Below are positions 17,034 to 24,841 of a stretch of DNA of 64,000 bases, piece by piece. Both the position numbers and the translations under genes were made by a program. The notes beneath the pieces were generated by a model that saw nothing but the letters and a program-made list of their open reading frames with translations, had not been told where the DNA came from and ran no database searches. This DNA comes from a virus: positions 25,629-89,628 of IMG/VR virus record IMGVR_UViG_3300028920_000056; one strand, given 5' to 3'. Each line of letters starts with the position of its first letter. Positions within the stretch are counted from its first letter, which is position 1.

Positions 17034-18656
17034 ATGCTTTTTGATTATAATAGGTTAAGAAAAGAGCAAAGACAAAAAATCATGAGTAAATGGACTCCAT
17101 TCCTTAAAGGAATTGAAAGTTCTAATTTACGTGAAAATACAGCAATGCTCTTAGAAAATGAAGCACAGTACTTAATGGAAGAACCAGCTGTTCAGGCATC
17201 TGATGTAGTTGGTATTCAGAAGATTCTTCTTCCTATAGTAAGACGTGTATTCCCAAATTTGGTAGCAAATAATCTCGTTTCAGTACAGCCACTTGCTGGT
17301 CCTACTGGAGTTATTTTCTACTTGAAGTACCAATTCGGTACAACTAAATCCGGCACAACTGCTCTTGATGAATATTCAATGTATTCAGAAAATCCATCTG
17401 ACACAAGTCAAGGATACAATCCATATTACTCTTCAGATGATGTATTAGTGTCAACTCTTACATTAGATGATACTGCCGACCAATTTTATTTCCAAACTGA
17501 CACAAACTTCAAAGATGGTATTACTGGAGCTGATTACACAGAAGCTACTAATGCATTATTGAAGAGAGTAAAAATAAGATTTAAGGCTGCTGTTACAGCT
17601 ACTCCAACAACTTATTCAACATTCTTAATTCAGTATGATGGAAGAGTTGGAAAAAATTACTGGCACATTAAAGAAACTGACAGAGGTGGAACTGGTGTTG
17701 CATTGTTTGCTAGCGCTACTTTAGCCGTATTTGGTAATGTAGCCGCTGCAGGTGAATATGATTCTGTTACAGGAAAACTTACAAATTGTGCTGTTACTTA
17801 TGATGACGCCGGTGGAACAGTTGATAGAATGATATCAGTCGACCCAATTAGTGCAGCTTTCACAGCTGGTTCTTCATTAACAATTACCGGAATTGAAGCA
17901 TTCTACGCTTACAAACAAGAAGCTACAACAGCTATTCCTGAGATGAAGATTTCTATTTCTCAGTTCCCAGTAACTGTTAAATCAAGAAAGCTTAAATCAA
18001 CATGGACAAATGAAGCTGAACAAGACTTGAAAGCATACCATGGCTTAAATGCTGATGCTGAGTTAACAGCTCTTGTTGCTAATGAAATGATCGCAGAAAT
18101 TGATAGGGAGATAGTTAAGAAATGTATGGATATTGTTCCTATTTCTTCTTTCCGCTACATTGACTGGGATGCTGATATTACCAACAACACATCTGGTAAC
18201 TACTTAGACAGACATCGTCACATGGTTCAGGTTCTTGTTGAGTTATCAAATGAAATTTACAGAAAATCAAAGATTGGTCCAGCTAACTGGATGGTAACAT
18301 CACCTAAAGTTGTTTCTTATCTTGAAGTTCTTGAAGGATTCATAGGATCTCCTGCTGCTGCACAAGGTGGATTAGGAATTGTCAAAGCTGGTGATTTCCG
18401 TGGCAATTTTACAGTTTATAAAGATCCTCTATTCCCAGCTAACAAGATTCTTATGGGACACAAATCACCTAACTCTCCATTCGGCGCTGGTGTTGTATAT
18501 GCTCCTTATGTTACACAAGTTACACCTACACTCTATGGACCAGAAGATTTCACACCAAGAAAAGGTTTCTTAGCAAGATACGGCTTAATAGAAGTGCCTC
18601 TGGGAGACCTTCTTTATGGCTTGGTAAGTATATCTGGACTTCCTGGAAGTGTATAA
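17034..18656 (+). CDS. gp23: Major capsid protein (gp23-like)
   Basis: 540 residues, HK97-fold capsid protein of the T4 type. Diagnostic blocks are LLPIVRRVFPNLVANNLVSV and the QPLAGPTGVIFYLKY motif (residues about 65-105), and the C-terminal GLIEVPLGDLLYGLVSISG. The N-terminal region contains LMEEPAVQ near residue 49, a plausible cleavage site for the prohead protease (consensus L/I-x-E), so the first 49 or so residues are probably removed. A strong AGGAGG SD precedes it and an intrinsic terminator follows, as expected for a highly expressed gene. Confidence 0.96.
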   Translation: MLFDYNRLRKEQRQKIMSKWTPFLKGIESSNLRENTAMLLENEAQYLMEEPAVQASDVVGIQKILLPIVRRVFPNLVANNLVSVQPLAGPTGVIFYLKYQFGTTKSGTTALDEYSMYSENPSDTSQGYNPYYSSDDVLVSTLTLDDTADQFYFQTDTNFKDGITGADYTEATNALLKRVKIRFKAAVTATPTTYSTFLIQYDGRVGKNYWHIKETDRGGTGVALFASATLAVFGNVAAAGEYDSVTGKLTNCAVTYDDAGGTVDRMISVDPISAAFTAGSSLTITGIEAFYAYKQEATTAIPEMKISISQFPVTVKSRKLKSTWTNEAEQDLKAYHGLNADAELTALVANEMIAEIDREIVKKCMDIVPISSFRYIDWDADITNNTSGNYLDRHRHMVQVLVELSNEIYRKSKIGPANWMVTSPKVVSYLEVLEGFIGSPAAAQGGLGIVKAGDFRGNFTVYKDPLFPANKILMGHKSPNSPFGAGVVYAPYVTQVTPTLYGPEDFTPRKGFLARYGLIEVPLGDLLYGLVSISGLPGSV

Positions 18657-18680
18657 GATATAGTTAAATAATGATTATTC

Positions 18681-18706
18681 AAGGCCATCTGAAGATGGCC
18701 TTTTTT
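18681..18706 (+). terminator. Intrinsic terminator after major capsid gene
   Basis: A perfect nine-base-pair stem, AAGGCCATC/GATGGCCTT, with a TGAA loop and a run of T, 25 bases after the capsid stop. Confidence 0.92.
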
Positions 18707-18770
18707 GTGTCAAAATCTTGCACATATATTCGATAATCGTACTTAGCATACATAAAGGAAAGGAATTATT

Positions 18771-18878
18771 ATGCCAGAATATAAACTAGATAAATACGAA
18801 ATAGTTAAATACAAATCAAGAGCTGATAATAATATTTTTTCAGGCGGCTTCGGCCGCTTTTTTTGTGTGATAGCGTAA
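18771..18878 (+). CDS. Possible 35-residue leader peptide over a terminator
   Basis: ATG 18771 has an AAAGGAAAGG SD. The 35-codon frame runs straight through the terminator hairpin at 18844-18864 and stops just beyond it (TAA 18876-18878). Ribosomes translating it would cover the hairpin, which is the geometry of a translational attenuator for the gene at 18925. It may equally be a chance frame within a small terminated RNA. Confidence 0.35.
   Translation: MPEYKLDKYEIVKYKSRADNNIFSGGFGRFFCVIA
18844..18864 (+). terminator. GCGGC-TTCG-GCCGC terminator
   Basis: A five-base-pair GC-only stem closed by a stable UUCG tetraloop and followed by seven T, inside a short ORF and upstream of the gene at 18925. 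Confidence 0.85.
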
Positions 18879-18883
18879 TAAGT

Positions 18884-18902
18884 TTCGACACGGAGATATA
18901 AT
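18884..18902 (+). promoter_or_regulatory. TTCGACA-N6-TATAAT promoter-like element
   Basis: TTCGACA at 18884-18890 and TATAAT at 18897-18902, followed by GAGGAGG at 18913. The same two blocks with the same six-base gap precede genes at 26037, 57508 and 58824. Confidence 0.55.
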
Positions 18903-18924
18903 TAAGTATAACGAGGAGGTAAAT

Positions 18925-19506
18925 ATGGCAAATTTTAGATCAGCTTTACAGGCTTCAAAAAAGGATAAAACAACTAAACCTAAATCTAATGTTGGAGTAA
19001 TATCTAATATACCAAACGAGATAGTAGAAAAGGCAAATAAATTCGTTAACCTTAAAAAAGATGAGAAAAGAATTCAAGCTGAAATGAATGAAATATATTC
19101 GGATATTGATCAATTTGTAACTAAAGAAAGAGATAAAGATGGCTTTTCAGGTAATTATCATAAATCATATCAAGTTACTGAAGAATTAAAACATGTCCAA
19201 AGTAATCGTTTTTCAATTAGTCCTAAAGATAAAGAAAATATAAAAAGAATGTTAGGAGATTCATTTGATGAACTAATTAAAGAAAAATTTACCGTAACTC
19301 TTAAAGAAGAAGTTTTTGAAGACGAAAAGAAACAAAAACAGTTGATGGAACTTCTTGGAGATAAATTCGAAGAATTCTTTGAAACAACTTCATCTCTTGT
19401 AGTCACAGAAGATTTTGATAAAAATATTTATAAAGTAACAAAGAATCAAAATAGCTTAGATGAAACTAGAGTTTTTATTAAACCCTATAAAGCTGCTTTA
19501 AAATAA
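18925..19506 (+). CDS. Hypothetical 193-residue charged protein
   Basis: Strong GAGGAGG SD, its own promoter-like element upstream and its own terminator downstream, so it forms a single-gene transcription unit. The protein is Lys/Glu rich with a helical N-terminal half and a mixed alpha/beta C-terminal half (repeated F-x-V-T strands such as EKFTVTLKEEVFED). No catalytic motif or family is recognised. It shares its promoter type with the RtcB and PARP genes. Confidence 0.7.
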   Translation: MANFRSALQASKKDKTTKPKSNVGVISNIPNEIVEKANKFVNLKKDEKRIQAEMNEIYSDIDQFVTKERDKDGFSGNYHKSYQVTEELKHVQSNRFSISPKDKENIKRMLGDSFDELIKEKFTVTLKEEVFEDEKKQKQLMELLGDKFEEFFETTSSLVVTEDFDKNIYKVTKNQNSLDETRVFIKPYKAALK

Positions 19507-19512
19507 ATTCTT

Positions 19513-19543
19513 AATAAGGTGGCTATAGTCCACCTTATTTTTT
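19513..19543 (+). terminator. Intrinsic terminator
   Basis: Ten-base-pair stem AATAAGGTGG/CCACCTTATT with a seven-base loop and a T run, immediately after the stop at 19506. Confidence 0.92.
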
Positions 19544-19553
19544 GGGAGGTAAT

Positions 19554-20150
19554 ATGCAACTAAATAACTTTACATATTTTTATCCAGAAAAGCCATTTTT
19601 AATGTCAATTGAGCAAGATTTATTTAACGAAATAAACAATAATAAAAATTGGATAGCAGAGAAGAAATATAATGGAATAAGATTGCAATTACATTATATT
19701 AACGGTCAGTTTATGTTTTGGAATAGACATGGAGCAAAAATAAAATATAATCCAGATTCAAATCTTTTAAAAGAGCTTAATAAAATAGAACTTAGTGGTT
19801 ATTGGCTATTTGATGGAGAGCTAAGAAATAATAAAATTAAAGGAATTAATAATAAAATAATGATATATGATGTATTTATTGCCAACAATGATTTATTGAT
19901 AAATAAGCCATTCATTGAGCGGAGGCAAATATTAGAAAGCATCTTTAAAGTTGATGCAGAACCGCTTGGTTTAACGCGTCAATATAATGGGGATTTTAAA
20001 GATTTATTTAATAAAGTAATTGTTGAAGAAGAAATTGAGGGTTTAGTTTTTAAAAAGTTAACCGGACTTTTAAAATTAAGTAGAAGAATTGGAAATAAAT
20101 CTAGTTGGATGTATAAAGTTAGAAAGCCGACAAAAAATTATAGATTTTAA
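19554..20150 (+). CDS. Minimal ATP-dependent ligase-like nucleotidyltransferase
   Basis: ATG 19554 follows a GGGAGG SD; a TTG at 19542 overlaps the terminator and is rejected. 198 residues covering only the adenylation domain of the DNA-ligase family: motif I EKKYNGIR (lysine nucleophile, but Asn replaces the usual Asp), motif III LFDGEL, IIIa MIYDVF, IV EGLVFKKL, and V in SSWMYKVRKP. The C-terminal OB domain of ordinary DNA ligases is missing, although the frame ends cleanly. It may seal nicks with a partner or act on another nucleic acid. Family good, substrate unknown. Confidence 0.8.
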   Translation: MQLNNFTYFYPEKPFLMSIEQDLFNEINNNKNWIAEKKYNGIRLQLHYINGQFMFWNRHGAKIKYNPDSNLLKELNKIELSGYWLFDGELRNNKIKGINNKIMIYDVFIANNDLLINKPFIERRQILESIFKVDAEPLGLTRQYNGDFKDLFNKVIVEEEIEGLVFKKLTGLLKLSRRIGNKSSWMYKVRKPTKNYRF

Positions 20151-20165
20151 ATTATGCTTTCGAAA

Positions 20166-20173
20166 GATAAACA
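20166..20173 (+). promoter_or_regulatory. GATAAACA box before a remnant gene
   Basis: CGAAAGATAAACATATG resembles the boxes before 4143 and 35371; the ATG is nine bases from the box start. Confidence 0.3.
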
Positions 20174-20174
20174 T

Positions 20175-20286
20175 ATGCACTTTAAACAAAATTTTAGTAT
20201 TAGTGATCTAAAAAAATGGGTTGTAATTGATAGTATATCATAGAGCAAAACATAGTTTAGTTAAACTTATATTCAGGAAACAATAA
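20175..20286 (+). pseudogene. Remnant of a family-B gene
   Basis: A short frame (MHFKQNFSISDLKKWVVI...) stops at TAG 20241-20243. Shortly downstream in another frame the typical family-B ending KHSLVKLIFRKQ runs to TAA 20284-20286, with AGGAA as SD for the GTG start at 20287. The middle of the gene has been deleted, leaving head and tail out of frame. Confidence 0.45.
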
Positions 20287-20568
20287 GTGGAAAAATATAA
20301 TAAATGGTTCAAACAACCAGGATCAATAATTTATTATTATATGACAAAAGCAAAAAAAGATGGAGCTGGATTAGGAGTTACTGCGCATTATAAAAATAGA
20401 GAAGTAACATATTATGATGTCCATTTTAATTTTGATGTTGAAATGGTTTTTGAGAATTGTGAGATGGTCAGAGACAAAAATATAATTAATGCGTTAGAGT
20501 CATATTTCTCTCCAAGAAGAGCATGTATTTTGTGGGTATTTTCAGGCCAACATTATTATCACATTTGA
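20287..20568 (+). CDS. Hypothetical 93-residue protein, family-B-like
   Basis: GTG start directly after the remnant's TAA, with AGGAA as SD. The N-terminus contains GSIIYYYMTKAK and the body is aromatic and beta-rich. It ends ALESYFSPRRACILWVF..., only loosely like the family-B tail. It precedes two further small genes of similar size. Function unknown. Confidence 0.55.
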   Translation: MEKYNKWFKQPGSIIYYYMTKAKKDGAGLGVTAHYKNREVTYYDVHFNFDVEMVFENCEMVRDKNIINALESYFSPRRACILWVFSGQHYYHI

Positions 20569-20576
20569 GGATATAA

Positions 20577-20882
20577 ATGCATTATTTAGTAGACATACAT
20601 TATAACACCACACAACAAGAGTATAATATACTATTTGCTAAATGTCATTTCAAAACAATAACTTGGCGTAGCAAAGGTGAAACAAAAGGCACCGATGTAT
20701 CAATTATTGATGAGACTTATTATAAATCTTCTGGCTATAAGTTTGATGGATATGTTGATGATGATGAAGCATATATAGAAGGTGGAGCCATACATTATGA
20801 GATAGACGAAGCCAAATTAGATTTTTTTGAAAGAATTTTTTGGCATGCAAAAATATCTAATAAATTTTCTATAGCAGGCTGA
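20577..20882 (+). CDS. Hypothetical acidic small protein
   Basis: 101 residues, beta-rich with many Tyr, Asp and Glu, ending DFFERIFWHAKIS, a variant of the family-B tail. TGAGGA at the preceding stop serves as SD. The neighbour at 20885 is similar in size and composition, suggesting an old duplication. Function unknown. Confidence 0.55.
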   Translation: MHYLVDIHYNTTQQEYNILFAKCHFKTITWRSKGETKGTDVSIIDETYYKSSGYKFDGYVDDDEAYIEGGAIHYEIDEAKLDFFERIFWHAKISNKFSIAG

Positions 20883-20884
20883 AA

Positions 20885-21256
20885 ATGAATTTACACATTA
20901 CAATAGATTATGATTATGGAGACGGACAAGCTCACGCAATATTTTGGTTAGATACAAGTACGTATATAAATTTTCAATTTGGAGCAGAGGCAAAAATACA
21001 AGATATAGATAGTTGGTATGAAGGCGAGGGCTCACTTTCAAAAGTAAAAATAGATTATAGAACATTCCATATAAGTAAATATTATATTGATTCTGAATAT
21101 GAAGAAGAAACATTTGAATATGAATTAGAAAACTGGAGAAATGAACCAGAGCATTGCACTACCTTTGACAATGTGCAATTTACTCCACAAATTATAAAAG
21201 CTCTTGTAAAGAATAGGAGTGCTATATTTTCATCAATATTTCTTTCTATAGCATAA
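20885..21256 (+). CDS. Hypothetical acidic small protein
   Basis: 123 residues, rich in Tyr, Asp and Glu. The N-terminal MNLHITIDYDYGDGQAHAIF parallels the start of its neighbour (MHYLVDIHYNTTQQEYNILF), pointing to paralogy. The tail reads ALVKNRSAIFSSIF. Function unknown. Confidence 0.55.
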   Translation: MNLHITIDYDYGDGQAHAIFWLDTSTYINFQFGAEAKIQDIDSWYEGEGSLSKVKIDYRTFHISKYYIDSEYEEETFEYELENWRNEPEHCTTFDNVQFTPQIIKALVKNRSAIFSSIFLSIA

Positions 21257-21259
21257 TTA
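21252..21259 (+). promoter_or_regulatory. CATAATTA box before 21266
   Basis: GCATAATTA begins 14 bases before ATG 21266, which has no SD. If it acts like a T4-type late promoter, the RNA would start about one base before the ATG. Confidence 0.4.
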
Positions 21260-21265
21260 TTCTTG

Positions 21266-21706
21266 ATGGATAAAGATGCCACTAAGAATTTACTAAAAGA
21301 TTATAAATGTGAAGATTGTGTTTTTAGAAAAACAAATTTTCCTTTTAGCAGCAATGGAATCAAGTGTTTTACAAATCAAGGGCCATGTGAACAATTTGCT
21401 AAAGATATAAAAATAACAGTTAATTCGCCCATAACTTTTTGGATTGAAGAAACAATAAAAGCAGAAGTAAATAACTCATCATCAGTGGTAATAAAACTAG
21501 ATCAAATAAATATTGAATCAACGTATAATGTTAGTGTTGGCTCATATAATTTAACTTCTTTTTGTGAATATGGTATTAAAGATGAGTGTGGTAATTACCC
21601 TCCTCTTGAATTACTTACAATTTTAGTTCCAATAATTATGAATTCAATTAAGTTTAAAAAAGCTATAATAGAAGGAGTTATAACAATTGAACTCGAAAGA
21701 GACTAA
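21266..21706 (+). CDS. Cys-rich LLKD-family protein
   Basis: ATG 21266 is preferred over TTG 21263. The first 50 residues contain TKNLLKDYKCEDC...KCF...PCEQF, a four-cysteine pattern shared with five other genes here (21687, 25244, 25504, 25656, 25820) and probably a zinc site. A beta-rich C-terminal domain of about 90 residues is unique to this copy. It overlaps the next paralogue by 20 bases. Function unknown. Confidence 0.6.
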   Translation: MDKDATKNLLKDYKCEDCVFRKTNFPFSSNGIKCFTNQGPCEQFAKDIKITVNSPITFWIEETIKAEVNNSSSVVIKLDQINIESTYNVSVGSYNLTSFCEYGIKDECGNYPPLELLTILVPIIMNSIKFKKAIIEGVITIELERD

Positions 21707-22031
21707 AAATTTACTAAAAGATAGAGTATGTAAAGATTGCATAATGTTTTTTAATAAGCCAATACTAAGTTGTAAAGATGGATTATTTTGCACTGCAGAA
21801 AATAATACTTGTAAAAATTGGGTATATGATTATATTGTTATAAATACAACTAATGATGATATATATTCTGATCATGGTTATGTTTTTATTCCTGGTGAGA
21901 CATACTCACTCCGTGAAATAATGGAAGAAAATGATGCTGAGAAAATTATGAAAAGCGAAGAATTAAAAATGCTTATAAATAATGGAGAGATTAAATTGAC
22001 TCCTGTATATAAGATAAAAAAAGATCTTTGA
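21687..22031 (+). CDS. Cys-rich LLKD-family protein
   Basis: TTG start with AAGGAG nine bases upstream inside the preceding gene. The N-terminus is KETKNLLKDRVCKDC...C...CKNW, clearly paralogous to 21266, followed by a distinct acidic C-terminal domain (YVFIPGETYSLREIMEE). Probable zinc-binding small protein, function unknown. Confidence 0.6.
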   Translation: MNSKETKNLLKDRVCKDCIMFFNKPILSCKDGLFCTAENNTCKNWVYDYIVINTTNDDIYSDHGYVFIPGETYSLREIMEENDAEKIMKSEELKMLINNGEIKLTPVYKIKKDL

Positions 22032-22065
22032 ATTTATTCTTTAATCTTTAAAGTTTAAATGTAAA

Positions 22066-22073
22066 GATAATAT
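22066..22073 (+). promoter_or_regulatory. GATAATAT box before a candidate RNA gene
   Basis: TGTAAAGATAATATCGATG resembles the GATAAATA boxes. Only a tiny frame (ATG 22076, eight codons) follows, then a GC-richer untranslated-looking segment that ends in a terminator. Confidence 0.3.
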
Positions 22074-22078
22074 CGATG

Positions 22079-22356
22079 GAAGAATTAAATAAAGTATTAT
22101 AGCTTATGGTAAAGCGGCGACAGTCGGCGTTTTATTTTGGAGCTCCAGCTGACATTAAGTCGCAGAAGCCGGAATCATTTCCCGGACATTACTTTTATGC
22201 TCTAATTCTACCTATCAGAATTTGTCATAGGGAGGTGAGCTTAGTGTTCATGACCAAGAGGCTAACAACCTCGTTTGCATTTCATAGACAAATTCATCCG
22301 AAAGGAGGCAAATTAACATTTCTGATATTACGCCCGTCATTAAGACGGGCTTTTTT
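22079..22356 (+). ncRNA. Candidate structured RNA
   Basis: About 280 bases between a promoter-like box and an intrinsic terminator, visibly less AT-rich than the surroundings. It contains several small inverted repeats: GGAGCTCC, CCGGAATCATTTCCCGG, GAGGCTAACAACCTC and a GAAA-capped CCGAAAGG. The only frame through it runs across the terminator and has no similarity to the phage's proteins. It matches no RNA class that I recognise. GGGAGGTG about 10 bases before a short ATG frame is an alternative small-peptide reading. Confidence 0.4.
22332..22356 (+). terminator. Intrinsic terminator of the candidate RNA
   Basis: Stem GCCCGTC/GACGGGC with an ATTAA loop and six T. Confidence 0.9.
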
Positions 22357-22475
22357 ATGCGAAAACATGAAATTCTTCCTTTAATTGCATAGATAATTAT
22401 GAAAACAAAAGTCGCTCGTTGAGGACTTTAATTATTTTATAAGCGATGTCGCATGAGTCGCAAAGGAGAAACATT

Positions 22476-22919
22476 ATGTCTAAAGATCTAACTATTTGGG
22501 ATGCGTTTGATAACATATTTGATAACTTTGAAAGTTCATTCTATCATATTGAACGTATAATTGAATCATATCCAGGATTCGCAAAATTTTATCCATCTTA
22601 TCCCCCTACAGATATCTACATAAAGAAAGACAAAACATTAATATTTGAGTTTGCAATTGCTGGGTATCCTGCAGAAAATATCAATTTAGAATGTGTTGGG
22701 GATCATCTTACTCTTACTTTAAAAGGTGATGATGTAGAAACTGTTCGTTATATTAAACAAGGTATTAAACATGCAGATGTCACTGCAAAATATGCAATTC
22801 CTTCTGACAGATATGATACTTCTAAGCTTGAAGCTAAAATTAATAGTGGAATACTTACAGTTACAATTCCTGCTAAAGAAAAAATAGAACCAACAAAAAT
22901 TGAAATTAAAAAAGAATAA
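22476..22919 (+). CDS. hsp20: Small heat-shock protein Hsp20
   Basis: ATG 22476 has AAAGGAG nine bases upstream. 147 residues with an alpha-crystallin domain: PPTDIYIKKDKTLIFEFAIAG, the ENINLECVGDHLTLTL strand pair, and GILTVTIPAKE near the end, which is the family's conserved G-x-L-x-V-x-I-P block. Such phage sHsps are ATP-independent holdases and occur in many T4-type phages, usually near structural genes. It has its own terminator. The roughly 90-base leader contains GTCGC repeats of unknown meaning. Confidence 0.9.
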   Translation: MSKDLTIWDAFDNIFDNFESSFYHIERIIESYPGFAKFYPSYPPTDIYIKKDKTLIFEFAIAGYPAENINLECVGDHLTLTLKGDDVETVRYIKQGIKHADVTAKYAIPSDRYDTSKLEAKINSGILTVTIPAKEKIEPTKIEIKKE

Positions 22920-22924
22920 TCGTT

Positions 22925-22953
22925 AAAGCCAGTACTTAAGTACTGGCTTTTTT
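22925..22953 (+). terminator. Intrinsic terminator after hsp20
   Basis: Stem AAAGCCAGTA/TACTGGCTTT with a CTTAAG loop and a T run. Confidence 0.92.
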
Positions 22954-22960
22954 GTGCTAA

Positions 22961-22968
22961 GATAAATG
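22961..22968 (+). promoter_or_regulatory. GATAAATG box after terminator
   Basis: GCTAAGATAAATGTATG directly follows the terminator and leads into the ATG at 22970, which lacks an SD. The layout is the same as at 29613. Confidence 0.4.
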
Positions 22969-22969
22969 T

Positions 22970-23266
22970 ATGAAAATTAAATTTTTAATTGGTGATAAAA
23001 AGTTAATAATAAAAAAGATATTTAAAGAATCTTCTGAAGAGTATGATAAATTTCTTTTACAAAAAAGAGATCTACTACGAGATACCATCTTCGATCTATA
23101 TGAAGACGGGTTCATTAAAACAATTGGTTATGGATTTGGATTTAGACTGCCAAATAGAGAAGATATATTTGGATGGTTTGAGCCAGAAACAAAAGAGGAC
23201 ATATTAAAAATAATTAATACTATTGAAGAAGAGTTAAAAGAAAAAATATATTTTACAAAGGAGTAA
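22970..23266 (+). CDS. Hypothetical 98-residue protein
   Basis: Starts without an SD immediately after a terminator and a GATAAAT box. Charged alpha/beta protein containing GYGFGFRLPNREDIFGWFEPE and a helical Lys/Glu tail. It is followed after three bases by a zinc-ribbon gene. Function unknown. Confidence 0.6.
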   Translation: MKIKFLIGDKKLIIKKIFKESSEEYDKFLLQKRDLLRDTIFDLYEDGFIKTIGYGFGFRLPNREDIFGWFEPETKEDILKIINTIEEELKEKIYFTKE

Positions 23267-23269
23267 ATA

Positions 23270-23437
23270 ATGCTTAAATGTCCAAAATGTGGTGGCACAA
23301 ACATAGGTCAATATAGAATGTTGACTGGAGCAATATGGTGCGAAGATTGTAAATTTGAAGCTCTAGAAAAAGAAAAAAATAATCCGTTTATTTATGAAGA
23401 AACTCGCATCAAATTATATAAAGAAAAAGAAAGATAA
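23270..23437 (+). CDS. Small zinc-ribbon protein
   Basis: 55 residues, too short for a length-filtered gene list but convincing: CPKCGGTNIGQYRM...WCEDC is a two-CxxC zinc ribbon, and AAAGGAG is well spaced from ATG 23270. It resembles ribbons of transcription-factor or ribosomal type. Function unknown. Confidence 0.65.
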   Translation: MLKCPKCGGTNIGQYRMLTGAIWCEDCKFEALEKEKNNPFIYEETRIKLYKEKER

Positions 23438-23470
23438 ATAAAACTATAGTTTTAAAAATGGAGGAAACAA

Positions 23471-24793
23471 ATGGACGATTTGACAAATGTAACTGTTGAT
23501 AATACTCCTACTAGATTTCCAAGGATTGCAAAACATTTAACTGAAGTTGATCCGGATCAGTTAAATGCATTGGATGCAACTAGCAAGACTTTTTATGATC
23601 ATTGTTATGATTTTTCTGCAGTGCCTACTAAACCTACTTCATTAGCTGGTGTAGACTCTAGCGAAAAAGAGGTTTGTAAACTAACTGTAACAGCACCTGT
23701 AGCTTCAGAATATGCTGTAAAAACTTTACAGGTACTTACTGGAAGTGATGCTGTATTAGAAGTTCAATCATTTACTGTTACTGCTGCTTGTTCAAGTAGT
23801 GGTGATTTAACTGTTGATGGAGATACAGTTGCTGTATTAGACACAGATGATGCAGCAGCGGTTGCTGGAAAAATAAGAGCTGCTAGTTTAACTAATTGGA
23901 CAACTTCTGGAAGTGGAGCAGATGTGATACTAACTGCAAAAACATATGATGACAAAGCAGAAGTTGTATTAAATGCTGGAGGAACTGGAACTACATTCAG
24001 TGCAATTTCAGAAGATACTAAAGGAACTACAACAGCAGGAAATATTACTATTACATTAGAAGGACCTGGAGCAGTTACTGTCGCTATTAGTGACGGTGAT
24101 GATGTCGCAACAGTAGTAGCATCAATTGATGGAGAAACATATACTGGATGGACAACATCAGTTGATGGAGATACTGTAACATTTACTTGTGACACTTATG
24201 GACCAAAAACAGGAAGTTTTGTTGACACAGATTCTACGGGAGTCACAGTGGCAACTGGAGATTTAGTGGATGATAATGTTGGAGTTGATGCAAGTGGTAA
24301 TGTAACAGTAACATTAGACGGTACTCCTTATGTAACTGCTTTGGCAATAGATGATGATACTGTTGAAAAAGTTGCAACTGCAATTGGAGCAACAAGCTAT
24401 GGAGCCGGATGGAGTGCTGGAGTAGTAGGAGATGTAGTTACTTTCACTGCTGTTGGATATGGTGACGCATCACCAGATATATCTTTTGCAGATACTGACA
24501 CAACTGGAGCAGCTGGAACAACATCTGTTGAAACACAAGGTCTTAATCAAGTTACTGTTACTTGGACAGATGTAGGACCTGCTTCAGATTCTTATAAAGT
24601 ATATTATAAAACTAGTGCGGCTGGGACAGAAACACAAGCAGATATATTAGGCGAAACAGAATTTACTGGAACTAAAAATCCACTTGGTACTGATATACCA
24701 GCGGCAGCAACAAAGATAGGTTTTGTAGTAGCTGGAGTTAATGAAGTTGGAACTGGAGAGTATACTGATCCTGTTTTTGTAGATATAGTATAA
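23471..24793 (+). CDS. Repeat-rich Ig/FnIII-like virion protein
   Basis: 440 residues, richer in Ala, Gly, Thr, Val and Asp than its neighbours. Residues about 110-350 contain three related repeats of about 75 residues (strand, D-D-x-x-x-V-A-x-x-I, W-x-x-x, V-x-F/L-T-x-x-x-Y-x-x-K/A). A C-terminal FnIII-like domain (NQVTVTWTDVGPASDSYKVYY) follows. A GGAGG SD and a strong terminator make it an independent unit. A capsid decoration (Hoc-like) or surface-binding role is likely but unproven. Similar repeats occur in the sheath insertion at 38027. Confidence 0.7.
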   Translation: MDDLTNVTVDNTPTRFPRIAKHLTEVDPDQLNALDATSKTFYDHCYDFSAVPTKPTSLAGVDSSEKEVCKLTVTAPVASEYAVKTLQVLTGSDAVLEVQSFTVTAACSSSGDLTVDGDTVAVLDTDDAAAVAGKIRAASLTNWTTSGSGADVILTAKTYDDKAEVVLNAGGTGTTFSAISEDTKGTTTAGNITITLEGPGAVTVAISDGDDVATVVASIDGETYTGWTTSVDGDTVTFTCDTYGPKTGSFVDTDSTGVTVATGDLVDDNVGVDASGNVTVTLDGTPYVTALAIDDDTVEKVATAIGATSYGAGWSAGVVGDVVTFTAVGYGDASPDISFADTDTTGAAGTTSVETQGLNQVTVTWTDVGPASDSYKVYYKTSAAGTETQADILGETEFTGTKNPLGTDIPAAATKIGFVVAGVNEVGTGEYTDPVFVDIV

Positions 24794-24813
24794 TCTTTAA
24801 TTTAGTAAATAAG

Positions 24814-24839
24814 AGGGCTAGTCAACTAGCCCTTTTTTG
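24814..24839 (+). terminator. Intrinsic terminator between convergent genes
   Basis: Nine-base-pair stem AGGGCTAGT/ACTAGCCCT and a T run, placed between the + strand gene ending at 24793 and the minus-strand gene ending at 24842. Confidence 0.92.
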
Positions 24840-24841
24840 TG

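Noticed and set aside
19542-19553. TTG start for the ligase-like protein
   Set aside because: This start lies within the T run of the preceding terminator and before the GGGAGG SD; ATG 19554 is correct by position.
22106-22384. 92-codon + strand ORF before hsp20
   Set aside because: It runs through an intrinsic terminator and several inverted repeats and its composition differs from the phage's proteins; treated as part of a candidate RNA gene.
23764-24195. Minus-strand ORF opposite the Ig-like protein
   Set aside because: Long only because the + strand gene is rich in GTN/GCN codons; no start signals.
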